64,000 nt of DNA from Porpolomopsis calyptriformis (Eukaryota; Basidiomycota; Agaricomycetes; Agaricales; Hygrophoraceae), in assembly GCA_951640195.1 (NCBI GenBank), contig OX621175.1, positions 868,001 through 932,000 of the forward strand. The letters are read 5' to 3'. Shown one piece after another: positions 44,417-55,766 of this stretch. Within the stretch, counting starts at the first letter, position 1. Each line of letters starts with the position of its first letter. The notes under the pieces were generated by a model that ran no database searches, had not been told where the DNA came from, and saw only the letters and a program-made list of their open reading frames with translations. The position numbers and the translations under genes were made by a program.

Positions 44417-47248
44417 ATGAGCAGCATTTCTCTGGGTAGCCTCCACGCAAATCATGGTCCAGTGAACTTGGTCGGACATGATCAAGTCACAAATATCACC
44501 CATTACCACCTCTCAACCCCAGGTCAGTCAGTTCCATAATGATAATGCGAATAATATGGTTCCCGTGATATCTGTTTTGCCCTTGCGCGCAAGGCAAAAG
44601 CTTGCACGAGTCGTCTCACCTGCTCGCCAATCAGACTGAATGAATGATTCTGACGTTGCTTGTGCATTCTAGGACCAGAGGACGGCAACCGTCAGTCGGG
44701 TTTACCCCAGCGTATCAACGATGCTCCTATCGATCTTCTCTCGGCACATTTCACTGGAAGACAAAAAGAATTCGAATTTATAAAACAAGCGCTGAACAGA
44801 CGCCCAAGCAATCTACCCAACCGTTGCGCTATTTATGGGATGCCAGGCCTAGGGAAAACTCAGTTATTGTTGCAGTACGCAAAATTAGCATTCGAAAACC
44901 ACTGGTACTCGCATGTATTCTGGACATCGGCTACCACCGTCGACAAGCTACACCAAGGGTTTACTAACATTCTCGATCTCGTCGATGACCGCGGTCGCTA
45001 CCTTCAAGACCAGAGCGCGAAGCTAACGTCGGCGAGACGATGGTTGGAAGAGCCGCATGGAGATGGCGACATCGATTGGCTTCTAATGATTGACAACGTT
45101 CACCGTGATGTGCTGAGCTTCCTTCGCTTGCATTTACCTCGGAGCAATGCACGAGGGAGCATTCTGTTCACAACCCGGACGGCTGAAGTTGCTGGCGCTT
45201 TAACGAACACGGCGGGAGTACAGTATCCGGTACTTGCACTTCAGACGTTGGACCCAAGAGACGCCGCGAACCTTCTAGTTGCAGATGCAGGATTCAATTC
45301 AGAGATCACATCGCCATCGCTATTGACCCAAGCCGAAGCGTTAGTCAAATGCGTTGGTCGTCTGCCTCTTGCCGTTGTTCAAGCGGCGTCGTTCATCAAG
45401 CAAACAGGTACCACTCTTGGCGATATGCTCAAGTTATATGACAGTGGGCAAAAGATCAAGGTACGTTTACCACTACCACTTACGCCAAATGCAAATCTTC
45501 ACGTACACTGATAGATGATTCAATGGGAAAACGATCTAAACACTTACGAGGAGCGGTCTGTAGCAGCCACATTTTCCAACCTATTCAATCAACTGAATGA
45601 TGAATGTCGCGATATCAGCAATCTTCTGAAACTTCTTTCATTCCTTGACCCAGAGAATATACCTGTGAAGATGATCATTCAAGGAGCCAAACGGCTATCT
45701 CTCCCTCAGAACCCAGAGCCATCTTCCGACCCGTTACCAGCACCCTTATCTACCTCAACATCCTCGCCATCGCACCCATCGTTACCGAAGCTTACCCCAT
45801 TACGCCGACTGAAGGAATGGGGCAAGCGTCATTCGCCACTGCATCGCATTGTGAAAACTAGAGATGAAACTGACGGCGCGAGGCCGACATCTCAGATACC
45901 TCCGGAATGTTCTTCACTGATTTCCCTGATTCTCTCGCCAATCGAGTTTCAAAAAGCCATACAAAAGCTCAACACCCTATCTCTGATTGAGCATCGACCA
46001 AATATCGGAGACTCTTCATTGTGGATGCACGATTTGGTCCAATTCATGATCCAGGAATCTGCGAGGACCGAGGAAACTTATCAAAACTGGCTCCAATTTT
46101 CGGCCTCGCTTATCTGCTGCGCGTTCCAGCATATCGAAGCCTACGAATCACCCCAGTCGTGGCCTGAATGCGAGACATTCCTGCCCCATTTACGAGCTTT
46201 GAACGAAGCATGGGATGACGCATGTGGCTGGAATGAGGAGCTGACAGAAGCCAGGATGAATATTGCAATCTATCTATGGGGATGTGGACGATATGATGAA
46301 GCTGAGCAGTTGGATCAGCAAGCCGTCGAGGTCACGAAGAAGCATTTAGGAGCTGATCACCCGTCTACGCTCACCTCTATACACAATCTCGCATTGGTGT
46401 ATAAGTCCCAAGGACGGTACGACGAGGCGGAGACGCTCCATAAGAAGGAGTTAGCCAGCACGCAGAAGCTCCTAGGAGATGATCACCCGAGCACACTCAC
46501 CTCAATGAACAATCTTGCATTGGTGTATCATTCCCAAGGACGGTACGACGAGGCGGAGAGGCTGCATAAGCAGTTGTTAGCCAGCAAGCAGAAGCTTTTA
46601 GGGGTTGATCACCCTGACACATTCGTCTCAATGAACAATCTTGCATTGGTGTATAACTCTCAAGGACGGTACGACGAGGCGGAGACGCTCTATAAACATG
46701 TGTTACCCAGCTCGCAGAAGTTCCTAGGAGATGATCACCCAGACACACTCACCTCAATGAACAATCTCGCATTGGTGTATGATTCCCAAGGACGGTACGA
46801 CGAGGCGGAGAGGCTGCATAACCAGGTGTTAGCCCTCAGGCAGAAGCTCCTAGGGGCTAATCACCCGTTTACGCTCATCTCAATGAACAATCTTGCATCG
46901 GTGTATAACTCCCAGGGACGGTACGACGAGGCAGAGACGCTGCTTAAACAGGAGTTAGCCAGCACCCAGAAGCTCCTAGGAGATGATCACCCAGACACAC
47001 TCATCTCGATGGGCAATCTCGCATCGGTGTATAAGTCGCAACAAAGGTACAATGAGGCGGCTGCACTTTACAATGTGGTCTTAGCTGGTCGGGAGAAGCG
47101 TCTCGGGAGCGGTCACCCAGACACACAATCCACTGCCCGTGCCCTTGCCCATCTCTCTCAGCTACAAGGACAAGATATCACGGGAGATGTCACCAAAGAC
47201 GAAGAGGGGTCCATTCAGGACCGGCCTGCGATCAGCAGCGAGTTGTGA
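44417..47248 (+). CDS. NB-ARC-TPR receptor 2, tandem paralogue
   Basis: Exons 44417-44522, 44673-45460 and 45515-47248 give 875 residues. Exon 1 is nine bases longer than in receptor 1 (three extra residues in VGHDQVTNITHYH). The NB-ARC core is almost identical (GMPGLGKT; DWLLMIDN; LFTTR; GRLPLA). The last exon is exactly 126 bp shorter, one 42-residue TPR, giving seven repeats. The repeats are not collinear with those of receptor 1: the unit ETLYKHVLPSSQKF is fourth here and seventh there. The family role is as for receptor 1; ligand-specificity divergence is inferred from the repeat differences. Confidence 0.93.
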
Positions 47249-47877
47249 GGGAGCTCACTTTTCAATTGCTGGCATCCTGTCATTCTCTTCACTTGTGTCG
47301 TAGTGTATGACCAGCCATATCGTCTTATACACCCCTGTCTGTATATCGTAAACTTGACACTGATTCACCCAGGAAATGATGTACTTGATTCATCTCTACA
47401 ATCATAACAAAGGTATCTTAAAGTGAGTCAATTTAAATGGCTGGTATTGTCGGATCCAATCAACATGCAGGTAGAAAATCCCATAGCAGAAAGCCTTGAT
47501 CTGTATTCACATTATCTATCAGTATTTTACTTAATCACCTTCTTCATTGAAGGTTTCCGAAGGGTGTGGGTTGAAAACTTGGATAAGTTATGAAAAGCGG
47601 AGATGAGACATAAGACGATGGGCTAGAAAAGCAGGAGGTTGCGAAAATGGGTATTCATGCCTGTAAATTCAAGGGTAATGTCATGACCATCCTTACGAGC
47701 TCCGTTTGTGGCCAAACCCATATTCCGATGTCCAGGACAGGGGAAGGTGATCTATGGCAGGACGTATTTGTGTTTATTTGAAAACTGTACAGTTCCAATC
47801 CGAACCCTAACATTAACCTCCATTAACCTCCATTAACCTCACTTTCACCTTCCCCTCGTCGTTTGTAAACATCCAAA
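47249..47877. promoter_or_regulatory. Intergenic region and RPL12 promoter
   Basis: No coding frame supported. Its right end has CGAACCCTAAC followed by three tandem CATTAACCT units (about 47803-47840), 40-75 bp before the RPL12 start. AACCCTAA telo-box-like elements are known in ribosomal-protein promoters of several eukaryotes, so a regulatory role is likely but inferred. Confidence 0.45.
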
Positions 47878-48559
47878 ATGGCCCCAAAGCCCGTCAGTAA
47901 CACCGTTTCCTTACTTTGCGGCCGTAATCTTGACAGAACGGTTTATTCCCCTCATATCAGGACCCAAACGAGCTCAAAATCATCTACCTCCGAGTGACGG
48001 GAGGCGAAATCGGCGCCTCATCCGCCTTAGCACCTAAAATCGGTCCTCTCGGTCTGGTACGTGCGCGCTCCCTTGCCTCACCACTTTTTTTACCAACGCC
48101 ACGCCGCACAGTCACCAAAGAAAGTGGGAGAAGATATCGCCAAAGCCACATCGACATGGAAAGGTCTCCGGGTCACCGTCCAACTCACCATCCAAAACCG
48201 ACAAGCCGCTATCGCCGTCGTCCCCTCCGCATCCTCCCTCGTCATCCGCGCTCTCAAAGGTCAGTCTCTCTCTCCCTCTCTCATCTATATACCACCACCA
48301 CTACCGCCCTTTTCCACCAGAACCCCCACGTGATCGGAAAAAGGAAAAGAACATCAAACATTCGGGGAACGTCACCATGGATGAGATGGTCGAAATCGCC
48401 CGGACGATGAAACCCAAATCGCTCGCCAAAGACCTCGCAGGCTGCGTCAAGGAGATTTTGGGAACCGCACAGAGTATCGGGTGTACGGTGGAAGGTCGGC
48501 CCCCGCATGATATCATTGACGATATCAACTCGGGTGAGATCGAGGTACCAGACGAATAG
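47878..48559 (+). CDS. RPL12: 60S ribosomal protein L12 (uL11)
   Basis: Four exons (47878-47892, 47961-48056, 48112-48259, 48321-48559) encode 165 residues, the usual length. The first exon is only 15 nt (MAPKP). Diagnostic sequence: [79 protein letters not shown]. uL11 forms the base of the ribosomal stalk on 25S rRNA and helps factor-dependent GTP hydrolysis. All introns are GT-AG and 55-68 bp. It is a clear housekeeping gene bordering the receptor pair and anchors the region as normal chromosome. Confidence 0.97.
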
Positions 48560-48881
48560 ATTTAATCATGTTTTGTACTCGTACGCGACATCAAGAAAAA
48601 TTAGTATATATTCATCACTACGGTAGCAGACAGCGAGCAAACGAGTCGTTGCATCGTCCCTTTCCCCGCCCGCCCCCCAAAAAAATGCTACAAAAAAAAA
48701 AAAGAATTGCGTTAAATACAACGTATGGATACATCAAACATATACCCAAAAATGCCCATTAAATTGTAACAATTCGCCTGTCAGTAGTATCGTCAGTTAA
48801 ATTGGCCCCAGGTTCTAACTGGGAAATTGTCGAGGCGGTTCCTCTGGGGAACATCCTCTACTTTTTGAGGCACTTCCTTTC

Positions 48882-51800
48882 TTAATCGCCGGGTTCTAGG
48901 CCATTCTCGATATCGTGCGTACCCCGCTGTTGAGCCGCCCAATGATCCCGTTCTTCGATAGCGGACAGCGCATCCTGCGCGGTTTCCACTATCCCCCTCA
49001 AGCTTTCTGTAACGCGAATTGTTAAACATATATCAAAGAGAGGCGGGAAAAATCACTCACGTTCTATACTAAGCTTAAAAAGAGTCTGCAAAGGAGATTT
49101 GTGGGCATACGCGACACGACTCTCCACAGCAATGGATATGACACTTACGTGTCTCGCTGCATCATCCTGCAAGATCTCCTCCTTGATTCTCTCTTCTATC
49201 ATCTCCGCGTCAGTCACATCGCTCAGCAGCTGCTTCAGCCCCTCGGGCATCCTCTTCAGCACGTCCTTGCCCCGCCCGGGCCCGATGAAGTACCGCACGT
49301 GCTCCTGGAAGGTGTGCGCCTGCCGGAGGATATCGAGCGGGAGCGACTCCAGCTGCCGCTGCACGCGCGCGTACGGGTCGTGCGTGGATGGCGTGAGGTG
49401 TGATGACGCGTCCACGTACGGAGTGGACGGCGAGAAGGACGAGGACGACATGGGGGGGACCTGAGTGCCCATAGCCGGTGCGGGCGCCTGCGAACCGGAA
49501 GGGAGGACGGTGTCTATCGTCCGCTGGCTGCGACCCCGTCCAATGCAATGTTGCTGGCGGATCCGTTGGCGGTAACGCTTGACGGCTTTGTCAAAGACGT
49601 GGGTCGTGAGCACGTTTTTGTACCGAGATGAGTACGCTTCCGATAACACTAAGGAAATTCAGGGGGGGGTCAAATCAAAAGGATGATGATTTATTGCGAC
49701 ATACCAGAAATAAGAATCGTCATCGTTCCAACGCCAAGAAGTGCCCATACAACAAACACAGAGCGACCTGCGGGTGTTTGAGGTGAATAGTCTCCATACC
49801 CTATCGTAGTGAAGGCGATGAAGCCTATAGAAGAACCAGTGAGTACTATATCCATCCAGTGAGGGCGGACATACAAAAATACATCGCAATCCCATAACTC
49901 CACCCCTCCGTCCACATGAATATTCCAGACCCAATGGTCCAAAACACCAGAAACAGTGTACAAGCCACGGTCATCTGCGCATAAAACGCCTTCTTCTCCT
50001 CATTAGCCAACCTAAGCTTTTCAGAGTCGTACTGTGGAGGCTCGAGGCAGACCTCGACTCTCGACGGCGAGCGCAAAACAGGCGAGGCAAACCGTGTCGG
50101 AGGAGGATTATGGGATATATGATCTCCAGATTGAGGATCATCCAGATCAAGCCTAAATTTTCGATCCTTCTCGTCCTTACCATCGGCGACCTCGATAACA
50201 TTATCATTAGCGCCATCCCCATCCACCACTGAATCATTCTTCGAAACAGGAGTGTCATCCGATTCCGCCGGTGTTTCCGGTGGTGGTGGATCCGTCGCCG
50301 GTCCGGCCCACTCATTCAAAGTAAGCGCGAACCGGCCGAGCATAGAGATCATCCGCCCCATCCGGGCATACGTAAGCGAATAGGTCTGACACTCGGGTTG
50401 CTGCTGCTGCTCTCGTCCCTCGCCCGGCCTCCTCCCGCGCCAGAGGCTGGTGATACCGTCGAAAATGCCCTCACCGACATGGGAGCCATTCAGGCTCTCG
50501 GCGCGGCTCGAGCCCCCCTCCTGGCTCCGGAACCAGGGCGGGAGGAGGGTGTCGAGGGGGACACCGGCCTCGAGGGCGGCAGCCTCGAGCTGGGGGCGGG
50601 TGAGGGCTTCCAGATTGAGGTGCTTACCGTGCGGGTGCCGTCCGTAGCCGTAGCGCATGTACTGCGGCGGGACGTAGCCCTGCCAGGGCCAGAGGAGCCA
50701 GGTGAGGACCTGATCGAGGAACCACTTGACGTCGGCGAGGGCGTTGTGCGTAAAGTCGTCCTTGACCCAGATGGGGGCGCCGACGTCTCGGAGACGCCAC
50801 TGGACGGCCTCACGCCAGCGGTGCTGGATGCGACGCTTCTGCCGGGAGGCCTTGCGGCGGGCGCGGACGTGCTGGAGGCGTTTGCGGTAGGAGACCTGGA
50901 GTGCCTCGAGCACGGTCTCGCGGGTCATGGCGACGGCGAGGGCGAGGTTGAGGATGCCGAATGAGGCATAGATGCACTCGAAGACGCGGGAACTGGTGTC
51001 GATCGGGTGAATGTCGCCGAATCCGATGGTCTCGATGGTGACGATGGTGAAGTAGAGTGCGTTGATGAAGGTGAGGCCGAGGAGGAAGAGGTTGACCATG
51101 GCACCGAGGGCGATGTAGCAGAGAAGGAGGATGACGACGACGACGAGGGAGCGTTGTCTGCGGGTGAGGCCGCTGCCTGTGGTTTTTGAGGTTAATTTGC
51201 GTGTGGACTGATAGATAGGCGAGCTGCTTACCGCTTTTGGAAAAGTTGGGAGTCCTGATAAGGTCGACGATCAGGGTGATGTTGGTGAAGAAAGAGGCAA
51301 CGGTGGAGCAGACGGTCATCCAAAATGATTGACCGTACGTAAAGCCATCGTGAAATTGATGCAAGATACCGAAAATCATGAGGACGAGGACGTTGATGAT
51401 ATCTACGGCAAACTTTGATGGGCAAAGGCGCGAAAATTGGATTTATTGTGTTTGTTTGGGGGGGACGTACGTACCATGGACGGTAAGAAAGATGACGCAC
51501 AAGACGGTCATTGACTTTACTCTTTTTTCGAGAAAGCGGACGACTAAACAGACATTTGCGATGACGGCGCAAAGCATACTGAGAGCCAAAGCGACATCGA
51601 GAATGGGGGGATTGGGGCGTGATTCTACTGTCTGATTACCTTCTGTTCGTACAAACCAATGTTCTGTGAGGCCGGGGATTTCGAGCAAGATGGAGAAAGG
51701 GATAAGAATGCCGGAGAAGATAGGAGTGTACCGATAATTTGGGATGAAGTAGTTTAATTCGGATTTGGTGGGGCTGAAGAATTCTTTGAGTTTGCGGAGG

Positions 51801-52189
51801 CATGCGGGGGAGCGAAAAGAGGGTGGGTCGAAGAGGGTGGATACGGTAGTGACGGTGCGGGAGATGGAGAGGCGGGGACGGAAGCGACGGATGGGAGATT
51901 CGGGATGTTCGTCGGGATCGACGTCATCGAGTTGGTCGGCGTCATCGTCGTCTTCGAGGTCGGCTTCGTTTATGATGTCATCGTCATTTCCGAGGTCGTC
52001 AGGGTCGGGAATGGGGTCGTTGTCGTCGTCGTCGTCGTCGTCGGGATGAGTCGGCTGAGTCGGAGTCGGCTGGGTGGACTGGGCTTCGAGATCTTCGGTC
52101 TTTGGTTCTTGATGCTCATCTGATTCGGGATTGGAGTGAGCCTGACGTGAGGTGAAGATATTCCAAAGGAGGATGGCTTTGAGAGCCAT
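48882..52189 (-). CDS. Outward-rectifier K+ channel, two-pore eight-TM TOK type
   Basis: Seven exons (52189-51475, 51402-51232, 51176-49875, 49824-49705, 49648-49149, 49085-49061, 49006-48882) encode 985 residues. After an acidic Asp-rich N-terminus come four membrane segments, then S5, pore 1 (TIVTIETIGFGDIHP), S6, a cytosolic linker of more than 300 residues, S7 (TVACTLFLVFWTIG), pore 2 (FIAFTTIGYGDYSP) and S8. The TIGFGD/TIGYGD selectivity filters and the 8-TM/2-pore plan define fungal TOK1-like channels, which pass outward K+ current at the plasma membrane. The C-terminal tail is about 200 residues. The S6-S7 linker is long and rich in Gly/Pro/Asp. All junctions keep the frame; exon 6 is only 25 nt. 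Confidence 0.93.
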
Positions 52190-52589
52190 GAAGACGAGGG
52201 ATTATTGCAAGTGGACGACGACTGAGCACGTGTATCTACATCTGTAGTCTTTTTATACTGAAAGAGCATGTCGTAAGTACAGCAGCAAAAAAAGCACGCC
52301 ATTGCGATTCTCAGGACATATGATCAATACAAGTGTCCGACAAGGACATGTAGCGGGGGATCAGTTATTTAGCTCGGCCCGAGGTGATCATAATGAAAGT
52401 ATTTTGTGCTAGAAGGATATCATTTGGGGTAATAATCCTGATCCCCAGCCTGTTCATGAGGATCTATTTAACAGCAAACAATCACGATCGAAGTTTCGGA
52501 CCGTCATCACGGTAACTCACTCAAGCCAATCAGAACTCTCAAATTCGCTCACTTGACCACCTTGCTGTCTTGATCATCATTTATTCCGG
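52190..52589. other. Intergenic region between Derlin and K+ channel
   Basis: About 400 bp, upstream of the channel and downstream of the Derlin, both on the minus strand. TTTTTATACTG near 52250 and several CA-rich stretches are visible; I see no gene. Confidence 0.5.
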
Positions 52590-53562
52590 CTATCCGCTCC
52601 CAAGTCGTTGCCCTCTGCCCCAATTATGCCCACTCCCTCCGGCTCCTGGAACCTCTCTCCGCGGCGTGGTGACGTATACTCCCTCAATCCCCGACTCAGT
52701 CGCCTGCGCACTCGGATCATCCCCAAACAAACGCTTCATCCACCTCGGCGCAACCACATACCGCCCAAACCGGCCGTTCGCGCTCATACTTCCCCTCACA
52801 CCGCCCCACACCGCCCACCACCACACGTGGCCGACGACGAGGCCGGAAACACCCGTCGCCACCGCCGCCGGCCCGTTTTCTAGAAAATCGATTCCCAGTG
52901 TCACATACGGCAGGTACACGACCGGGAACGTGATCAGTCCGAACAGCGACGATTGCGTGCCTGGCGGTGAGAGCGAGGCTGCCAGATAGATCAGCGTTAA
53001 CGCGAACGGACGGGTATGGATGATCGAGAACAAGGGCACGTTCAGGATCTAACTCGAAACATCAGTGGGGAGGCAAACGGTAGTATGTGAAGGAGACAGA
53101 CGAGAATGGAACCGGCGGCGAGGATGAGCTGCCATGCGTAATCTGCCGATTTCTGTTTGTAACGTGTGGATTCGAGCTGATCCGAATTCCGGCTGCGATT
53201 TCGTCAGTTCACGTCCGGATCATTAGCGTACACGTACTAGAGCATGAAAAAATCAAACAAGTAGGAAATACGAGGATCTATAGGGGTATGTCAGAAATAC
53301 CCAACACTCGTCGGTTTCGAATTACTTCTCAGTCCAAAGAAGAACGTGGTGTACAATCTCCATACCTGTTCGAATCAGACTCGGTTCGATGCTCGAAACA
53401 GACACTCACCTGTAACCGTTTAAAGATCAGCGACGGTATGAAGACGACCGTATACGGAGACAGTGTCCCAAGCAACAAAGGTATTGTCACCCCCAACGAC
53501 GACCCACACAGAATGAGCGTAACCGGTGGTATCTTTCGTAGTTCACTGACCAGTTGAGACAT
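52590..53562 (-). CDS. Derlin (Der1-like ER membrane protein)
   Basis: Five exons (53562-53410, 53365-53326, 53277-53238, 53192-53102, 53048-52590) give 260 residues. Matches to the Derlin family: an N-terminal IPPVT start, the SPYTVVF...LIFKRLQVWRLYTTFFF block, YLFDFFMLYRNSDQLES, ADYAWQLIL, and the C-terminal SLFGLITFPVVYLPYV...VVGHVWWW. Derlins are rhomboid-fold pseudoproteases of the ER membrane that help extract misfolded proteins for ERAD. Two internal exons are exactly 40 nt, and the introns are 44-53 bp. The start MSQLVSELRKIPPVT is the only ATG that fits. Confidence 0.92.
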
Positions 53563-53802
53563 CGTATTTAATCACGTGATATGCTGTACTCACTACAGCA
53601 AACTCTCTGTACAGCCCCTCACCACAATGACCGCTCTCCTTGTGTTTTCCGTTCCCTTTCCGTCCACCCAAAGGCAAGCATCATTCCACTCGTATCCATC
53701 GTGACGGAGCAAACGCACGAGTGGCCAAAGCACCTCTCATTCAACGTGGCCAGAGCATGCCACCGCTATAAAAACCGACGCATCCAACCACCACTCATCT
53801 AC

Positions 53803-54200
53803 ATGGCAACACTCACAGCAGACGTCTCTCAATTCGCCTTTGCCCAAATCAAAGGATACATCTGTCTCATCCAACGTCCGTCCTCTTCTACCACTCGATC
53901 ATCATTGACAAATCCCCCCCAGCAGTCCCACTATCCACACCGACCTCGCCAGTCGCATTGACCATCCACATCTTCCGTCACGAATTCATCACCATGTTCC
54001 GCTACTCCCATTCAGACACCGTCCACCCCTCCGAGCTTCGCATCCTCGAGCAGATCGAAGACGGCAGCACATTCTACGAGGAGGAAACCGGAACCGTCTT
54101 TCTCGCTAAAGATCTCATCGACCGTCTCCGGAAGACCACGGACAGAAGTGGACCAGCCCAACAACAACCACGATCGCATATCCCGTCCTCACGGTTTTGA
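53803..54200 (+). other. Repeat R, copy 1 (possible short gene)
   Basis: First of three copies of a sequence (others at 55493-55711 and 61195-61480), each just left of an F-box gene. A TATAAAAA box at 53767-53774 precedes ATG 53803 (MATLTADVSQFAFAQI), but the conserved part (PLSTPTSPVALTIHIFRHEF, ELRILEQIED, TFYEEETGTVFLAKDLIDRLRK) is in another frame, so an unseen intron or a frameshift is needed. I do not recognise the domain. It is the best preserved of the three copies. Confidence 0.4.
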
Positions 54201-54219
54201 GCATAGATATCGTTAACGA

Positions 54220-55433
54220 TCAGACATGAACATCCAAAATGTCACCGAATACAGAAAATTCTTTTTTGATAGTGACATCGAGCGTAGTATCGCCATCGAT
54301 GTAGAGTGCTATCTTCTTGAGATTCATGAATGGCGATGGCGAACGAGTCAACGATTTGATGATTTCAGTGCAATCAGGAAAGTTACCGGCGTAAAAGCTG
54401 AAAAGAAAGAAAAGTTCCTCGAGGTGGAAAGATGAGATGGTGGAAATGATGGCTTCAATCAATGACATCGCCCTCGGTTTCACTTCCATATCAATCCCAA
54501 ACGAACGCAAGTTGATGCAGGGTGCGAGATCGACGGCATATCCTGTGAACAAATAAGTACTGTGGTGACCAAAACCTTGGCATGAGTTTACCTTCTGGCA
54601 AGTCTGAAGACACATCTCAGCATGGCCAAAACTGGGAGTGGGGGCTCGACCTTACATGACTCTATTTCATTTGGAAAGGATATAATCAGGGTTTGGATAC
54701 TTGGGCCACAACTGCAGAGGAGTTGGCGAAAGAGCGGTAGCAGGTCTTTCCCGAAACTAACATCCAGTCTATTTATCCGAAGGGGTTGGCAGTGGTCAAG
54801 AAGCCATTGCCCAAATAACAGACATTGAAAATGGGCTGATATTTGGAGATTAGCCATCGTAAGAGATAACCGTTGCCTTGGTGTTTCAAGAATCGAGCCA
54901 GGTGTTGAGCTGCACGAAAGATAATGGGACAATGTGAGACGTTTTAGCCTTGGGTAGGCGCAAATGATGTGAACGAGTTTGGTGCATGTTGTGTGGGTAG
55001 TGTAGTAGAGTTTGAGGTGTTCAAGGTCTAGGCGGAGTAGCACGTTCTCGAGTGATGGTCGTCCATCTATTGAGCTATCGTCCAATTCTAAAGTCCTGAC
55101 ATTGGGAAGACGCGATGGGAGCAGATCGGATGGCAGGTCGGAGAAGGAAGATTCGACATGGTCTAGGTCGAGATGGCGCACGGCAGGTCCAATGGTGCTC
55201 CATGGGACATCGACTATACTGAGAAAGCGAGCCAAGTTGGCATTAATGTGGACAGTTGAAAACAAGTGATATCGGCTGGAAGGCAGCCATGTTTTGCAGG
55301 TGAGACTGCACATCTTGAGGGCCTTTGCATCATCGTGAAGGTGGTCAATTATTCGGTCTGTCAACTCTCCTGGGAACATGCAGGGCGAAACTCTTGCAAG
55401 TGGCAATGTGTGAGAGATATTCTGTTCGCTCAC
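54220..55433 (-). CDS. F-box protein F1
   Basis: Exons 55433-54656, a 12-nt micro-exon 54592-54603, and 54542-54220 encode 370 residues (or 352 if the in-frame ATG at 55379 is used, which matches the paralogues better). It starts with an F-box (FPGELTDRIIDHLHDDAKALKMCS, LTCKTWLPSSRYHLF), followed by leucine-rich-type repeats (VRTLELDDSSIDG, LKRLTLSHYL) and a C-terminal block ending in EFSVFGDILDVHV. F-box proteins recruit substrates to SCF ubiquitin ligases. The exon junctions only keep frame when the micro-exon is used. First of three tandem paralogues. Confidence 0.87.
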
Positions 55434-55492
55434 TGAGGGGCGCTAGAGTTGAGGAAATGGTTTGCACCCGTAAGGCGGCAATGAACGGATGA
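55434..55492 (+). other. Trace of a deleted receptor upstream region (unit 1)
   Basis: GCGCTAGAGTTG then GAGGAAATGGTTTGCACC match the leader of the intact NACHT-WD40 gene (57218-57290), after which the sequence jumps to repeat R copy 2. This indicates that a receptor once lay right of F1 and was deleted. Confidence 0.55.
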
Positions 55493-55711
55493 ATGAGAAC
55501 AGCACGAAGCCTTTGCCCAAATCAAGGGATACATCTCCAACTCAATCCCACAGTACCAATATCCGCACTGACCTGTCTGTCCGAGTTTCGCATCCTTCAA
55601 CGGATCAAAGACAGCCGTACATTCTACGAGGAGGAAAAGGGCGCTAAAGATCTCATCGACCGTCTGCAGAAGACCACGGACAGAAGTGGCCCACCAACAA
55701 CGATCGCATAA
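55493..55711 (+). other. Repeat R, copy 2 (truncated)
   Basis: Open frame SLCPNQGIHLQLNPTV...LSEFRILQRIKDSRTFYEEEKGAKDLIDRL. Compared with copy 1 it lacks the PVALTIHIFRHEF segment and part of the acidic loop. No start context supports a gene. Confidence 0.4.
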
Positions 55712-55766
55712 CCTGTCCTCACGGTTTACTTTGATTCCTAATAGTCAGATGTATCGATTTGTATGA

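Noticed and set aside
50398..50964. Plus-strand open frame of 188 codons opposite the K+ channel
   Set aside because: It lies antisense to the large channel exon with clear pore motifs; high GC there leaves spurious open frames.
54604..54655. F1 as a frameshifted pseudogene
   Set aside because: A 5-nt difference from F2 near 54605 first looked disabling, but it falls in an intron; using the micro-exon the F1 frame closes perfectly.
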